A stretch of DNA of 64,000 bases from Arthrobacter sp. zg-Y844 (GCF_024385465.1 NZ_JANFLS010000004.1:248001-312000); one strand, 5' to 3'. Counted from the first letter of the stretch, positions 18,426-27,807 are shown. The notes: generated from the sequence alone by a model not told the origin. Numbers and translations are program-made.

Positions 18426-19169
18426 ATGTCGAGTGGCCGCAGGTCAGCAGAGAAGCCCGCCAGCCCGCTGCGTTTCATCGGAACCGGTCTGAGCTACATC
18501 GCCCTGTGCGCCACGGCCCTCGTTGCCCTGGTCCTTGTAGTCATTCCCCTCGTGACCGGCTCGCAGACCTTCAGCGTCCTGACCAGCTCCATGGCTCCGC
18601 ACTACGCCCCCGGCACCTTCCTGGTCGTCAAGCCCACCCCGTTCGAGGAACTGCGCGTGGGCGACGTGATCACCTACCAGATCGAGTCCGGCAGCTCTGC
18701 CGTCATCACCCACCGGATCACGTCCGTGGGCACCGCGCAGGACGGCGAACGCACCCTGATCACCAAGGGCGACAACAATGACGTTGCCGACGCAGAGCCT
18801 GTGCGCGAAGTCCAGGTCCGCGGCAAGCTTTTCTACGCCGTACCGTTTGTAGGTTTTGCCGCCAATGCCCTGGGTAACTCGGACCGCGGAGCGGCACTCC
18901 AATGGGGTGCTGTCGCACTCATGGGCTACGGGATCATCTCCATGGTCCGCGGCGCGCTGGCCAAGAAACGCGGTGACGGGGAAACCCCGCAGGCAGACAA
19001 CGACGATCCGGATAATGGTTCCACCGACGACGGCGCGGACCCGTTCTTCGCCTTCCGCACCCAGGACCCGCTGGATCATGACGATCCCGTCCTGGAAGAG
19101 TGCGAGCACTGCAACCACGACAGCGCCCACCCGCATGTCCGCAGCCACCGGAAGCCCGTAGCCGTCTAA
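18426..19169 (+). CDS. SipW-like signal peptidase I (S26B) with His/Cys-rich tail
   Basis: The ATG at 18426 has GGATAGGA 5 bases upstream; a TTG (18408) and an ATG (18411) are possible earlier starts. 247 residues. An N-terminal membrane helix is followed by the nucleophile Ser55 in LTSSMAPHYAPGTFLVVK and His96 in VITHRITSV in place of the bacterial Lys, plus ITKGDNNDVAD; this Ser-His type is the S26B/SipW/ER class. A second helix (~155-175) precedes an acidic cytosolic or exposed tail. The last ~25 residues (EECEHCNHDSAHPHVRSH) are rich in Cys and His and could bind a metal. It should process the SipW-type proteins encoded on either side. Confidence 0.88.
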   Translation: MSSGRRSAEKPASPLRFIGTGLSYIALCATALVALVLVVIPLVTGSQTFSVLTSSMAPHYAPGTFLVVKPTPFEELRVGDVITYQIESGSSAVITHRITSVGTAQDGERTLITKGDNNDVADAEPVREVQVRGKLFYAVPFVGFAANALGNSDRGAALQWGAVALMGYGIISMVRGALAKKRGDGETPQADNDDPDNGSTDDGADPFFAFRTQDPLDHDDPVLEECEHCNHDSAHPHVRSHRKPVAV

Positions 19170-20128
19170 TGCGGATTCCCAAACCGGTGAGGCACTGGCT
19201 GACGGTTGGTGCCGTGTGCGGAGCCGCGGCGACCATCACCCTCGCCGGTATCCCTGCCGCTTCCGCATCCGGAAGCTACCTCAGCTTCAGCCCCGACGGC
19301 GTCGGCTTCAGCCCAACACTGACCCGGCCCGTCTTCAACCAGGCGGTTCAACTGGTCCCGGGAGCATCCACGGGGGGCAGCGTGTGGGTGCGGAACGACG
19401 GCACCGAGGCAGCCTATCTCTCCGCCGGCGCCGTCAGCGCCGCCATGGACCCGGAGCTGTCGGGCCTGGTCAGCGTGAGCGGATCGGCCGGTGCCGCAGG
19501 CGGCGTGCCGGCATACCTCGGCGCTCCCGGAGCGTGCAGTGACCTTTACCGGGGCTGGGAACTGGGCGCGGGTGACGCCGTCCTCGTGCAGCTCACGGCA
19601 GGCCTTGCCGCGGAAGCTCCCAACGCGGCCATGAAACGCAGTGCCCGGTTCGACGTCGTGTTTTACCTGCAGCCCACGGACGGTGCAGGCACCGGACCCA
19701 GCGCCTGCGAGGCGCTGGGGAACAACGGCCACACCGGCGACACGCCGCCGGCGGATCCGGGGACACCCAATGCCGAAGTCCCCGGAAACGGAAACTCCTC
19801 GGATGACACCCGGAACACCGGGACCGCGGGCCAGCAGGCTGGCCAGGAGCGGCCGGCGGCAGCCACGGTCCAGGGCACTGCGCCAACCGACGGCACAGCG
19901 GTGCTGGCCGCTTTCCCGGCTGCCCCCGCGCAGGCACAGGACCCGGACGCGCGCTTCAACACCCAGGTCCCGCCGGCGGAAACCGGACGATTGGAAGCGG
20001 CTTCGCCCGCGTCGTTCGAAAGCACCGTCGAACCCATCATCCGTTCGCTCTCCGGTACGCTCCTGATAGTGCTGTCGGTGGCGTTCTTCGCCGCCGCCGG
20101 AATCCGACTACGAAGCAGGAGCCGATGA
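19169..20128 (+). CDS. Secreted, C-terminally membrane-anchored surface protein
   Basis: The ATG overlaps the upstream stop by one base (TAATG). 319 residues: Sec signal peptide (GAVCGAAATITLAGIPAASA), a globular part to ~185 with VRNDGTEAAYLSAGAV and two cysteines, a ~90-residue Pro/Gly/Asn/Thr-rich linker (GNNGHTGDTPPADPGTPNAE region), and a C-terminal hydrophobic helix (TLLIVLSVAFFAAAGIRL) ending in basic RSRSR. No LPXTG motif is seen, so it is a membrane anchor rather than a classical sortase substrate. Its signal peptide is of ordinary type, unlike the three SipW-type neighbours. Likely an anchor or adaptor for the fibre-like proteins; no family name recognised. Confidence 0.65.
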   Translation: MRIPKPVRHWLTVGAVCGAAATITLAGIPAASASGSYLSFSPDGVGFSPTLTRPVFNQAVQLVPGASTGGSVWVRNDGTEAAYLSAGAVSAAMDPELSGLVSVSGSAGAAGGVPAYLGAPGACSDLYRGWELGAGDAVLVQLTAGLAAEAPNAAMKRSARFDVVFYLQPTDGAGTGPSACEALGNNGHTGDTPPADPGTPNAEVPGNGNSSDDTRNTGTAGQQAGQERPAAATVQGTAPTDGTAVLAAFPAAPAQAQDPDARFNTQVPPAETGRLEAASPASFESTVEPIIRSLSGTLLIVLSVAFFAAAGIRLRSRSR

Positions 20129-20721
20129 GCAGGAAAACGCAGCAGGGGGCTGCGGCGGGCACCGACGCCGTGACGGAGACCCGTCCGGGCCCGTTGAGGC
20201 GGCTTCGTGCCCAGCCGGGTTTCCGGACCGCTGCGGTGGTCTTTGTGCTCACGGTGGTTCTGGGCCTGGGCGGTCCCGCCGCGTATGCGTACTGGAGCCA
20301 GTCGACTGCAGTGACCATCTCAGGGCTCCCGACCGCAAAGGTTCAAACGCCCGCCGCTCCCGTTTGCACCACTCGGGTTTTGGCCAACGAGATCAACTGG
20401 ACCGCCGTAACGGACGTGGACTCCGACGTGGTCTATGTGCTGTCCTTCGCCGTCAATGGGCGCACCAAGACCTACGCGGTTCCGCGCAGCACTACTATGG
20501 TCAAGCCCGTATACCTCAGCGGTCTGAGCGACGCGCTGGGCAGGACCCCCTATGACAAGGTGTCCCTGACAGTCACGCTGCGGACAGCCACGGTCAAAAA
20601 GGATGTCCCGTCAGTGACGCCCATCAGCGAGGGCGATGTCCTGTCCGCTTCCCAGGCGTCCACGCTCCCGATGTTCTATTACTCGCCGCCGGGACTGCTG
20701 GCCTACCCCTGCTCGCGCTAG
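20125..20721 (+). CDS. Exported protein with SipW-dependent-type signal peptide (3)
   Basis: Starts at an ATG overlapping the upstream stop (ATGA); 198 residues. After a ~35-residue basic cytosolic stretch the hydrophobic core ([18 protein letters not shown]) ends in [14 protein letters not shown], again the A.W.....T SipW-type site. The mature part is beta-rich and resembles a single Fn3- or Ig-like domain ([26 protein letters not shown]), with cysteines near each end (PVCTTR and PCSR-COOH) that could form a disulfide. Last gene of the operon; the 3' end overlaps that of nhaA by 4 bases on the opposite strand. Confidence 0.68.
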   Translation: MSRKTQQGAAAGTDAVTETRPGPLRRLRAQPGFRTAAVVFVLTVVLGLGGPAAYAYWSQSTAVTISGLPTAKVQTPAAPVCTTRVLANEINWTAVTDVDSDVVYVLSFAVNGRTKTYAVPRSTTMVKPVYLSGLSDALGRTPYDKVSLTVTLRTATVKKDVPSVTPISEGDVLSASQASTLPMFYYSPPGLLAYPCSR

Positions 20722-22082
20722 TTCTCCCGGTCCTCGTACACGTCCGGGATGCCGTCCTGGTCATCGTCGCGCCGGTCTTCAGCTTCGATGAGCCGGTAGC
20801 GCCGGTTCCGGGCGGTCAGCAGGGCTGAAGCCAGCAGGGCTGCCAGCACGGAGGCCACGAGGATGCCGACCTTGGCGTCGTCGTTGTGCAGCGAGCCGAC
20901 CTCGAAGCTCAGGTCATTGACCAGCAGGGAGACGGTGAAGCCGATCCCGCCCAGAATGCCGATGCCTGCCAGATCAATCCAGCGCACATCCGGGTCGAGC
21001 TTTGCCCGTGTGCCTGCGGTCACCGCCCAGGTGGTGAGCAGGATGCCGACGGGCTTGCCTGCAACGAGGCCCAGGATAATTCCGATGGCAACGGGATCAG
21101 TGACCACCGAGGCCACGCCGCTCCAGCCGCCCAGAGCCACGCCGGCGGAAAAGAAGGCAAAGACCGGAACGGCAAAGCCGGTGGAGACGGGCCGGAAGCG
21201 GTGCTCGAAGATTTCCGAGAGGCCGGGGGCCTCAGGGTCAGCGGGCAGTTTCTGCCGGTCCGGTCCGCGGCGCAGCACCGGAACAGCAAAGCCCAGCAGC
21301 ACCCCGGCCACGGTGGCGTGCACGCCGGAAGCGTGCATCAGCGCCCAGGTGGCGACACCCAGGGGCAGCAGGATCACCCAGGCGGGCCAGCGCCGGGTGC
21401 CGAAGAAGCGCGGGACGCGCTGGACCAGCAGCGTGAACGCGGCCAGCGGCAGCAGCATCCACAGCAGGTAGCTAAGGTGCACGTCTTCGGAGTAGAAGAA
21501 GGCAATGATGGCGATGGCGATGAGGTCATCCACCACGGCGAGGGTCAGCAGGAAGATGCGCAGTGCGCTGGGCAGGTGCGAACTGATGACCGCCAGGACT
21601 GCCAGGGCGAAGGCAATATCGGTGGCGGTGGGGATGGCCCAGCCCCGCAGGCCGTCCGAACCGGAAATCAGGTTGACGGCTACGTACACCAGTGCGGGCA
21701 CGATAACGCCGCCCACCGCTGCCGCTATCGGGACGATCGCCTGTCTGAGGTCCCTCAGGTCCCCGGCAATGAATTCTTTCTTCAGCTCGAGGCCGACCAG
21801 GAAGAAGAAGATGGCCAGCAGCCCGTCGGCCGCCCAGGTGCCGATGCTCAGCTTGAGGTGCCACGGCTCGTAGCCGATTTCGAAGTCACGCACGGCGAAG
21901 TAGGTATCCGCGGCCGGAGAGTTGGCCCAGATCAGGGCCGCGATGGTGGCGATCAGCAGCAGGACGCCGCCCACTGTTTCCTGACGGAGGATCTCGCCGA
22001 TGCGAAGTGTCTCTCCGTAGCTGCGCCTGCCGAGGACGGTGTGCGAACCGGTGGGCTTGGGGGAGGAGGGCTCAGAGGCCAT
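20718..22082 (-). CDS. nhaA: Na+/H+ antiporter NhaA
   Basis: 454 residues from the ATG at 22082 (a TTG 12 bases upstream is less likely). About twelve membrane helices. The ion-binding motif [19 protein letters not shown] holds the paired Asp residues that correspond to Asp163/164 of E. coli NhaA, and [19 protein letters not shown] is conserved. It exports Na+ in exchange for protons at alkaline pH. The C-terminal tail is charged ([19 protein letters not shown]). Convergent with the SipW-type operon. Confidence 0.93.
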   Translation of the reverse strand: MASEPSSPKPTGSHTVLGRRSYGETLRIGEILRQETVGGVLLLIATIAALIWANSPAADTYFAVRDFEIGYEPWHLKLSIGTWAADGLLAIFFFLVGLELKKEFIAGDLRDLRQAIVPIAAAVGGVIVPALVYVAVNLISGSDGLRGWAIPTATDIAFALAVLAVISSHLPSALRIFLLTLAVVDDLIAIAIIAFFYSEDVHLSYLLWMLLPLAAFTLLVQRVPRFFGTRRWPAWVILLPLGVATWALMHASGVHATVAGVLLGFAVPVLRRGPDRQKLPADPEAPGLSEIFEHRFRPVSTGFAVPVFAFFSAGVALGGWSGVASVVTDPVAIGIILGLVAGKPVGILLTTWAVTAGTRAKLDPDVRWIDLAGIGILGGIGFTVSLLVNDLSFEVGSLHNDDAKVGILVASVLAALLASALLTARNRRYRLIEAEDRRDDDQDGIPDVYEDREN

Positions 22083-22206
22083 GAAAGGTTCCAATCAGAT
22101 TCGGGTACGGCAAAGTTATTGCCGACCAGACTTCCCGGCGCACCGTGTACCAGTCTAACTGCATCAGCCAGGCAACGTGTGATCAGGGGTGAACCAGGCA
22201 GCAAAA

Positions 22207-22233
22207 CGCCCCGGCAGGAAAGCTGCCGGGGCG
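22207..22233 (-). terminator. Rho-independent terminator after SCO4848-type gene
   Basis: CGCCCCGGCAG (22207-22217) pairs perfectly with CTGCCGGGGCG (22223-22233). Read on the minus strand the stem is followed by TTTTGC, so it terminates the small gene at 22251. Confidence 0.75.
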
Positions 22234-22250
22234 GGCGTCATCAGGGAAAG

Positions 22251-22472
22251 TCAGCCGATCAGGCCACGGACGCCGATCACGAGGGTTGCCAGTCCGAAGA
22301 CCATGGCCGTGCTGATCTTCATGAGGTTCGTGGTCATGTACCGGGTCGGCGAACCTTTGGCGTCCCGCGCCTGCGGGGACTTCAGGACGTCCCGCAGATA
22401 GGACGGCCAGACGATGAGGGACCAGAGACCGGCGATCACCAGGACCAGCGCGAGGGGAGTGGAGAGGACCAT
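22251..22472 (-). CDS. Small SCO4848-family-like membrane protein
   Basis: 73 residues with two hydrophobic helices separated by a basic loop with SPQARDAKGSPTRYM. The GSPTxY loop and the ending IGVRGL match the SCO4848 family of small actinobacterial membrane proteins. No function is known for the family. It lies 3 bases after the DUF2505-like gene on the same strand, so they are one transcript ending at the hairpin at 22207-22233. Confidence 0.72.
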   Translation of the reverse strand: MVLSTPLALVLVIAGLWSLIVWPSYLRDVLKSPQARDAKGSPTRYMTTNLMKISTAMVFGLATLVIGVRGLIG

Positions 22473-22475
22473 GGG

Positions 22476-22979
22476 TTAGCTCTTCCGGCTTTCAATCCAC
22501 TTGCCGGCCTGGCCTGCCTGGATCGTAAGGGCCTTGCCGATCATCGGTTCGGCGGCCTTGGCGATCTTGTCGCCAAGGAACGGAATGCTGGAGGCCACCT
22601 TGCCGTCAACATCCACGCGGGTGCCCTCGGGGGTGCTGACCAGTCGCTGCACGGCGTTGACCTTCAGCGGGACCCCGCCCACGGAGAGCTCCACTGCCGC
22701 TTCACGGGATCCGTCGGCAGCAGGTGCGGCCCACTGCTCTTTCTGGGTCACGGTCAGGGTGGCACCAACAAACTTCTTCGCAATGTCCGGCAACCGGTCC
22801 GTGGGCATCGTCCGCACAGCAGTGAGGACAAATGCCCCGACGGTGTCACCGTCCACGGAAGCGGAAACCAGGGAACCGCCTACGTGTTCGCTCATGCTGC
22901 GCAGGAAACCCTCGTCAGCGAACGTGTCCGTCACGGTCCGTACGTCGTAGGGCAGGATAGTTGATGCGTTCAGGGCCAT
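22476..22979 (-). CDS. DUF2505 family protein
   Basis: 167 residues from the ATG at 22979, which has GGAGG 5 bases upstream. The sequence matches DUF2505: an N-terminal TILPYDVRTVTDTFADEGFL, central RTMPTDRLPDIAKKFVGATLTVTQKEQW, and the C-terminal IPFLGDKIAKAAEPMIGKAL segment. The alternation of strands and a long C-terminal helix resembles START/SRPBCC-type lipid- or ligand-binding folds, but this is an inference. Function unknown. Co-transcribed with the SCO4848-type gene. Confidence 0.8.
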   Translation of the reverse strand: MALNASTILPYDVRTVTDTFADEGFLRSMSEHVGGSLVSASVDGDTVGAFVLTAVRTMPTDRLPDIAKKFVGATLTVTQKEQWAAPAADGSREAAVELSVGGVPLKVNAVQRLVSTPEGTRVDVDGKVASSIPFLGDKIAKAAEPMIGKALTIQAGQAGKWIESRKS

Positions 22980-23107
22980 AGGTCCTCCGTAAGGTGAGCG
23001 GTAATGCCGGATTCCGCGGGCTTGTACAGCCCGCCGGCCGGCCAACCCTCATCCTAAACCGCACGCACAGCTGCCCCGAAACCGGGGCCGGGGAGTCCCG
23101 GACCGGG

Positions 23108-23770
23108 TCAGGGCACCAGATTGATGCAGCCCACGGGGCTTCCCGCCGCACCGCCCTGCCCCGCATCGAGGATGAGGAGCGACTCGGCGTCGTCGTCTGG
23201 CAGCGTCCACGGAACCGTGGTGCTCGCGGTGGCATTGCCGGCGGTGTCGGTAGTGAAGTCCAGGACGAGGCCGCCCTGGCTGCCCTGGTACTCCGCGCCG
23301 GCGTCCGATGGATCTGCTCCGCAGTCATCCTCGTGCAGCCGGGCACTGTAGGTCGTGTCGGCGGCGAAGCTCTGTGCCTGGAGCTGAACGGTGGTGTTCT
23401 CCGCGCTTTCCTCGACGGTGACAATCGCAACGGACTCATCCGGGATCAAGGCGGTGCTGTAGGTGGTTGCTACGGCGTCGTCGCAGTACGGGCCGAAGGT
23501 TCCCTCGATGATCCCGCCCGGTGTCGGGGACGCAGTGAACTTTCCGCAGCGATCGGGGTTGGCAGTGCGGCCGGGAACGCCGGCCGCCTGGCAGTTTTCT
23601 CCGCTGGCGTCCGGGGAATCGGTGCCGCAGGGCGAAGGGCTGGATGAGGAAGAGGAAGGGGAACCTTCGGGATCGTTGTCGCCGTCGCCGTCGGAGTTGC
23701 CCGCGCAGCCGGTGAAGGCCAGCGCGAATACCGCACATCCCGTGGCCAGGAGGGTCGCTTTGCGTGCCAT
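23108..23770 (-). CDS. Lipoprotein with degenerate Cu/Zn superoxide dismutase-like domain
   Basis: 220 residues. AAGGA lies 6 bases before the ATG. Signal peptide and lipobox LAFTGC (Cys at ~20) are followed by a Gly/Asp/Ser-rich spacer. The C-terminal ~140 residues show the Cu/Zn-SOD layout: YSARLHEDDCGAD, then AGAEYQGSQ, then LDFTTDTAGNATAST and a final GCINL strand. Only one His of the normal HxH copper pair remains, so copper-dependent dismutase activity is unlikely. It may be a structural or binding relative. Extra cysteines (FGPYCDD, ENCQ, PCGTD) suggest disulfides. The SOD-like assignment is from pattern only. Confidence 0.55.
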   Translation of the reverse strand: MARKATLLATGCAVFALAFTGCAGNSDGDGDNDPEGSPSSSSSSPSPCGTDSPDASGENCQAAGVPGRTANPDRCGKFTASPTPGGIIEGTFGPYCDDAVATTYSTALIPDESVAIVTVEESAENTTVQLQAQSFAADTTYSARLHEDDCGADPSDAGAEYQGSQGGLVLDFTTDTAGNATASTTVPWTLPDDDAESLLILDAGQGGAAGSPVGCINLVP

Positions 23771-24055
23771 GGGCAATCCTTACGTTGTCGAAAGGCGAGG
23801 CCGGCGAATGGATAACTGCCGTCTTCGGGTGACCCGTGCTTTTCCAGCGTGGCAGGCGGCCCGGCGAAAATCCAGATCCAGCGGCGCTGCAGGCCGGGTC
23901 TGGATCTCCGCGCACCTCGCGCTTTCGTCCGTTTTCCGCTCTCAGCGCGAGCGCCGGACCGCTGCCCCGGCAGCAGGTAATGTGGAAGAAAACCCCGGGG
24001 TTCCGTTTGTGGACTTCGGGTATTTGCGTTGCCGTCATGAAGGAGAAAACACCCC

Positions 24056-27000
24056 ATGAGCCTGAACGGACTGCGTGCCGCCCTCGCTGAGGACCCCTCG
24101 TACGCAAGGGTGCGGACTCTTTCCTCCCGGCCGCCCGCAGGCCGCAGCGAAGACCTGCAGATCGGGGCTCCGCAGGGCATGCGCGCCGCCCTGCTGGCCG
24201 AAGTCGTGGACGGCCTGGCTTCGGCCGGAACCGGTGACGGCGTTCCGCCGGTGGTGCTGGCCGTGACGGCGACGGGACGCGAGGCCGAGGACCTGGCAGC
24301 CGCGCTGCGCAGTTATCTTCCCTTGGCCGGTATCGAAGAGTTCCCCAGCTGGGAGACGCTGCCGCACGAGCGGCTGTCCCCGCGCTCGGATACCGTCGGA
24401 CGGCGCCTGTCGGTGCTCCGCCGGCTGGCGCACCCGGAAACCGCCCCGGTGCAGATTGTGGTTGCCCCGGTGCGCGCCGTGCTCCAGCCGCTGGTGGCCG
24501 GACTGGGCGAACTCAAGCCGGTGGCGCTGAAGGTCGGCCAGGAGCAGCCCTTTGACTCCGTGGTGCAGGCACTGGCGGAGGCCGCCTATGCGCGGGTGGA
24601 TATGGTCTCCCACCGCGGCGAGTTTGCCGTGCGAGGCGGCATCCTGGATGTTTTCCCGCCCACCGAGGACCACCCCATCCGCATCGACTTCTTCGGCGAC
24701 GAAGTGGATTCCATGCGCTGGTTCGCGGTCGCTGACCAGCGGACCCTGACCGGGGAGCACGTCACCCACCCCTCGGAGCTCTACGCCCCGCCGTGCCGGG
24801 AAATCCTGATCACGCCGTCGGTCATGAGCCGCGCCGCCAAGCTCAAGGACCAGATGCCGGCCGCCTCGGACATGCTGGAAAAGATCGCCGGCGGAATTGC
24901 CGTGGAAGGCATGGAATCCCTCGCTCCGGTGCTGGTGGACTCCATGGTCCCGCTGATGGGGGAGCTGCCCCGCGGATCCATTGCCGTGGTCATCGAGCCG
25001 GAAAAGGTCCGGGCCCGCGCCCACGACCTGGCCGCCACCAACGAGGAGTTCCTGGCCGCAGCCTGGGCAACGGCGTCCGACGGCGGTGCGGCGCCCCTGG
25101 ATCTTTCCGCCGGGTTGGCCTCGGACCTGGACGCTGCAAGCTTCCGTTCCCTGGCCGATACGCGCACTGCCGCGCACGCCAATGACGTGGCCTGGTGGTC
25201 CATTACATCCTTCAACCCCGACGACGAAACCGTCCTGGACATCGACACCCTGACCATCAACGCCCGGGAACCGCGCGGCTACCGGGGCGACGTAGCGGAA
25301 ATGATGGAGTTCATCGGCGGCCGCGTCCGGGACGCCTGGCGTGTGGTGGTGGTGACGGAGGGGCCGGGCCCGGCCTCCCGCCTGGCCGAACTGTTCCGGG
25401 AGAACGACATTCCCGCAGCGCTGGTGGAATCCGTGGACGAGGAACCGCGCCCCGGCGTCATCGCCATCACCACGGCCAGCGCCGGCCGCGGGTATGTCTT
25501 TGACACCCTCAAGACCGGTCTGCTGACCGAGGCGGACCTGCTCGGCCGCGCCAGCACCTACTCCACCCGCGACATGCGCAAGATGCCTTCCAAACGGCGC
25601 AACGCCGTCGATCCGCTGCAGCTGCAGGAGGGCGACTTCGTGGTGCATGAGCAGCATGGCGTGGGCAAGTTCATTGAGCTCATCCAGCGTGCCACCGGCG
25701 CCGGCACCAACAAGACAGTGCGCGAGTACATGGTGCTTGAATACGCGTCCTCCAAGCGCGGGGCGCCGGGGGACCGGCTGTTCGTCCCCACCGACCAGCT
25801 GGACCAGATCACCCGGTACGTGGGCGGTGAAACCCCTGTCCTGTCCAAGATGGGCGGTTCCGACTGGGCTAAGACCAAGAGCCGGGCGCGCAAGGCGGTC
25901 AAGGAGATTGCGGGGGAGCTGATCCGGCTCTACTCCGCCCGGATGGCGTCCAAGGGCCACGCCTTCGGCCCGGACACCCCGTGGCAGCGTGAACTCGAGG
26001 AAGCGTTCCCTTATGTCGAGACCCCGGATCAGCTGACCACTATCAACGAGGTCAAGGCGGACATGGAGCGTGAAATCCCCATGGACCGGCTGGTCTCCGG
26101 CGACGTGGGCTACGGCAAAACCGAGATCGCGGTGCGTGCAGCGTTCAAGGCCGTGCAGGACGGCAAGCAGGTGGCCGTGCTGGTGCCCACCACGCTGCTG
26201 GCCCAGCAGCATATGGAAACCTTCGCCGAACGCTTCTCCGGCTTCCCGGTCCGGGTGGATTCGCTCTCGCGCTTCCAGACCGCCAAGCAGGCCAAGGCAA
26301 CTATCGAGGACGTCAAGACCGGCGCCGTGGACGTGGTCATCGGCACCCACCGTCTGCTGTCCCAGGAGGTCCGGTTCAAGGACCTGGGCCTGGTGATCGT
26401 GGACGAGGAGCAGCGCTTCGGCGTCGAACACAAGGAAGCGCTGAAGAAGATGCGCACCAACGTGGACGTGCTGGCCATGAGCGCCACCCCGATTCCCCGC
26501 ACCCTGGAGATGTCCCTGACCGGTATCCGCGAGACATCCACCTTGGCCACCCCGCCGGAGGAACGGCACCCGGTGCTCACCTATGTGGGCCCCTACACGG
26601 ACAAACAGGCCTCTGCCGCCATCCGCCGGGAGCTCATGCGCGAGGGCCAGGTCTTCTTTGTCCACAACCGGGTCTCCTCGATTGACCGGACGGCCGCCCA
26701 TCTGCGGGAACTGGTGCCGGAGGCGCGGATCGCCGTCGCGCACGGCCAGATGAGCGAGTCCAAGCTCGAGCAGATCATTGTGGATTTCTGGGAGAAGCGC
26801 TTCGACGTGCTGGTGTGCACCACCATCATCGAAACGGGCCTGGACATCTCCAATGCCAACACCCTGATCGTGGACCGTGCGGACCACTTCGGGCTTTCGC
26901 AGCTGCACCAGCTGCGCGGCCGGGTGGGGCGCGGCCGGGAGCGGGCCTATGCGTACTTCCTGTACCCGTCGGAAAAGCCGCTGGGCGAGGTGGCACTTGA

Positions 27001-27655
27001 ACGACTGAAGGCCGTGGCCACGCACAACGAGCTGGGTGCGGGCATGCAGCTGGCCATGAAGGACCTGGAGATCCGCGGTGCCGGCAACCTGCTGGGCGGG
27101 GAACAGTCCGGCCATATTGCCGGGGTCGGCTTTGACCTGTACATCCGGCTGGTGGGCGAAGCCGTGGCCGACTACCGGGGCGAGGCCGAGGAGAAGGCAG
27201 CCGAAATGAAGATCGAGCTGCCGGTCAACGCCCATCTCCCGCACGACTACGTTCCGGGGGAGAGGCTGCGGCTGGAGGCCTACCGCAAGCTGGCGTCAGC
27301 GCTCACCAATGAGGCGATCGACGAAGTGCTGGCCGAGCTGGTGGACCGTTACGGTGAGCCCCCGCAGGAAGTGAAGAACCTGATCGATGTTGCCCGCTTC
27401 CGGGTGGATGCACGCGCCGCCGGGCTCACCGACGTCGCGCTGCAGGGCAACTTCATCAAGTTCGCACCGGCGGACCTGCCCGAGTCGAGGACCATGCGGC
27501 TGCAGCGTATGTATCCCGGGGCGCTCGTGAAGCCGGCGCTGAACGCGGTGCTGGTACCCAAGCCGAAGACCGCCAGGATAGGCGGGAGGGATCTGGTGGA
27601 CGCCGAAATCCTGGCCTGGGCCAAGCAGGTGCTCGACGCCGTGTTCAAGGAGTAA
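24056..27655 (+). CDS. mfd: Transcription-repair coupling factor Mfd
   Basis: 1199 residues, normal length. AAGGAG lies 10 bases upstream of the ATG. Order: UvrB-like N-terminal domains (~20-470, with EEFPSWETLPHERLSPR), RNA-polymerase-interacting CarD-like domain (~520-620, GDFVVHEQHGVGKF), RecG-like helicase core with Walker A in GDVGYGKTEIAVRAAF, DEEQ box in IVDEEQRFGVEHKEAL, SATPIPRTL and QLRGRVGRG, then a C-terminal TRCF domain. It removes stalled RNA polymerase at lesions and recruits UvrA. Single gene, not in an operon. Confidence 0.95.
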   Translation: MSLNGLRAALAEDPSYARVRTLSSRPPAGRSEDLQIGAPQGMRAALLAEVVDGLASAGTGDGVPPVVLAVTATGREAEDLAAALRSYLPLAGIEEFPSWETLPHERLSPRSDTVGRRLSVLRRLAHPETAPVQIVVAPVRAVLQPLVAGLGELKPVALKVGQEQPFDSVVQALAEAAYARVDMVSHRGEFAVRGGILDVFPPTEDHPIRIDFFGDEVDSMRWFAVADQRTLTGEHVTHPSELYAPPCREILITPSVMSRAAKLKDQMPAASDMLEKIAGGIAVEGMESLAPVLVDSMVPLMGELPRGSIAVVIEPEKVRARAHDLAATNEEFLAAAWATASDGGAAPLDLSAGLASDLDAASFRSLADTRTAAHANDVAWWSITSFNPDDETVLDIDTLTINAREPRGYRGDVAEMMEFIGGRVRDAWRVVVVTEGPGPASRLAELFRENDIPAALVESVDEEPRPGVIAITTASAGRGYVFDTLKTGLLTEADLLGRASTYSTRDMRKMPSKRRNAVDPLQLQEGDFVVHEQHGVGKFIELIQRATGAGTNKTVREYMVLEYASSKRGAPGDRLFVPTDQLDQITRYVGGETPVLSKMGGSDWAKTKSRARKAVKEIAGELIRLYSARMASKGHAFGPDTPWQRELEEAFPYVETPDQLTTINEVKADMEREIPMDRLVSGDVGYGKTEIAVRAAFKAVQDGKQVAVLVPTTLLAQQHMETFAERFSGFPVRVDSLSRFQTAKQAKATIEDVKTGAVDVVIGTHRLLSQEVRFKDLGLVIVDEEQRFGVEHKEALKKMRTNVDVLAMSATPIPRTLEMSLTGIRETSTLATPPEERHPVLTYVGPYTDKQASAAIRRELMREGQVFFVHNRVSSIDRTAAHLRELVPEARIAVAHGQMSESKLEQIIVDFWEKRFDVLVCTTIIETGLDISNANTLIVDRADHFGLSQLHQLRGRVGRGRERAYAYFLYPSEKPLGEVALERLKAVATHNELGAGMQLAMKDLEIRGAGNLLGGEQSGHIAGVGFDLYIRLVGEAVADYRGEAEEKAAEMKIELPVNAHLPHDYVPGERLRLEAYRKLASALTNEAIDEVLAELVDRYGEPPQEVKNLIDVARFRVDARAAGLTDVALQGNFIKFAPADLPESRTMRLQRMYPGALVKPALNAVLVPKPKTARIGGRDLVDAEILAWAKQVLDAVFKE

Positions 27656-27663
27656 GCCGGAGG

Positions 27664-27801
27664 CTAGCCAGTCACCGCAATGACGAAAACACCGGCGGCG
27701 GCCACTACGCAGGAGGCCAGTACCGAGTAACCGACGAGGACGATGCGCTGCTGCAGGGCCCGGTTCCGGCGCCACTCCCTGCGGGTCATGGTGGTAGTCA
27801 T
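27664..27801 (-). CDS. Small single-helix membrane protein, 45 residues
   Basis: ATG at 27801, TAG at 27664-27666. The product starts with a basic stretch (MTTTMTRREWRRNRAL) followed by one hydrophobic helix (IVLVGYSVLASCVVAAAGVF) and a short tail. Codons are GC-rich at the third position. A -10 element TAGATT sits 6 bases before the ATG, so a leaderless transcript is likely. No family is recognised. It is convergent with mfd and separated from it by 8 bases. The size is below the usual gene-calling limit, so it may be unannotated elsewhere. Confidence 0.55.
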   Translation of the reverse strand: MTTTMTRREWRRNRALQQRIVLVGYSVLASCVVAAAGVFVIAVTG

Positions 27802-27807
27802 AAACCG

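Noticed and set aside
20886-22964. Long 692-codon plus-strand frame opposite nhaA and neighbours
   Set aside because: It is antisense to three well-supported genes, and its composition (His/Gln/Gly/Asp-rich) is typical of a GC-rich shadow frame.
24035-27244. 1069-codon minus-strand frame opposite mfd
   Set aside because: Shadow of mfd; low complexity with His/Gly/Arg excess and no domain.
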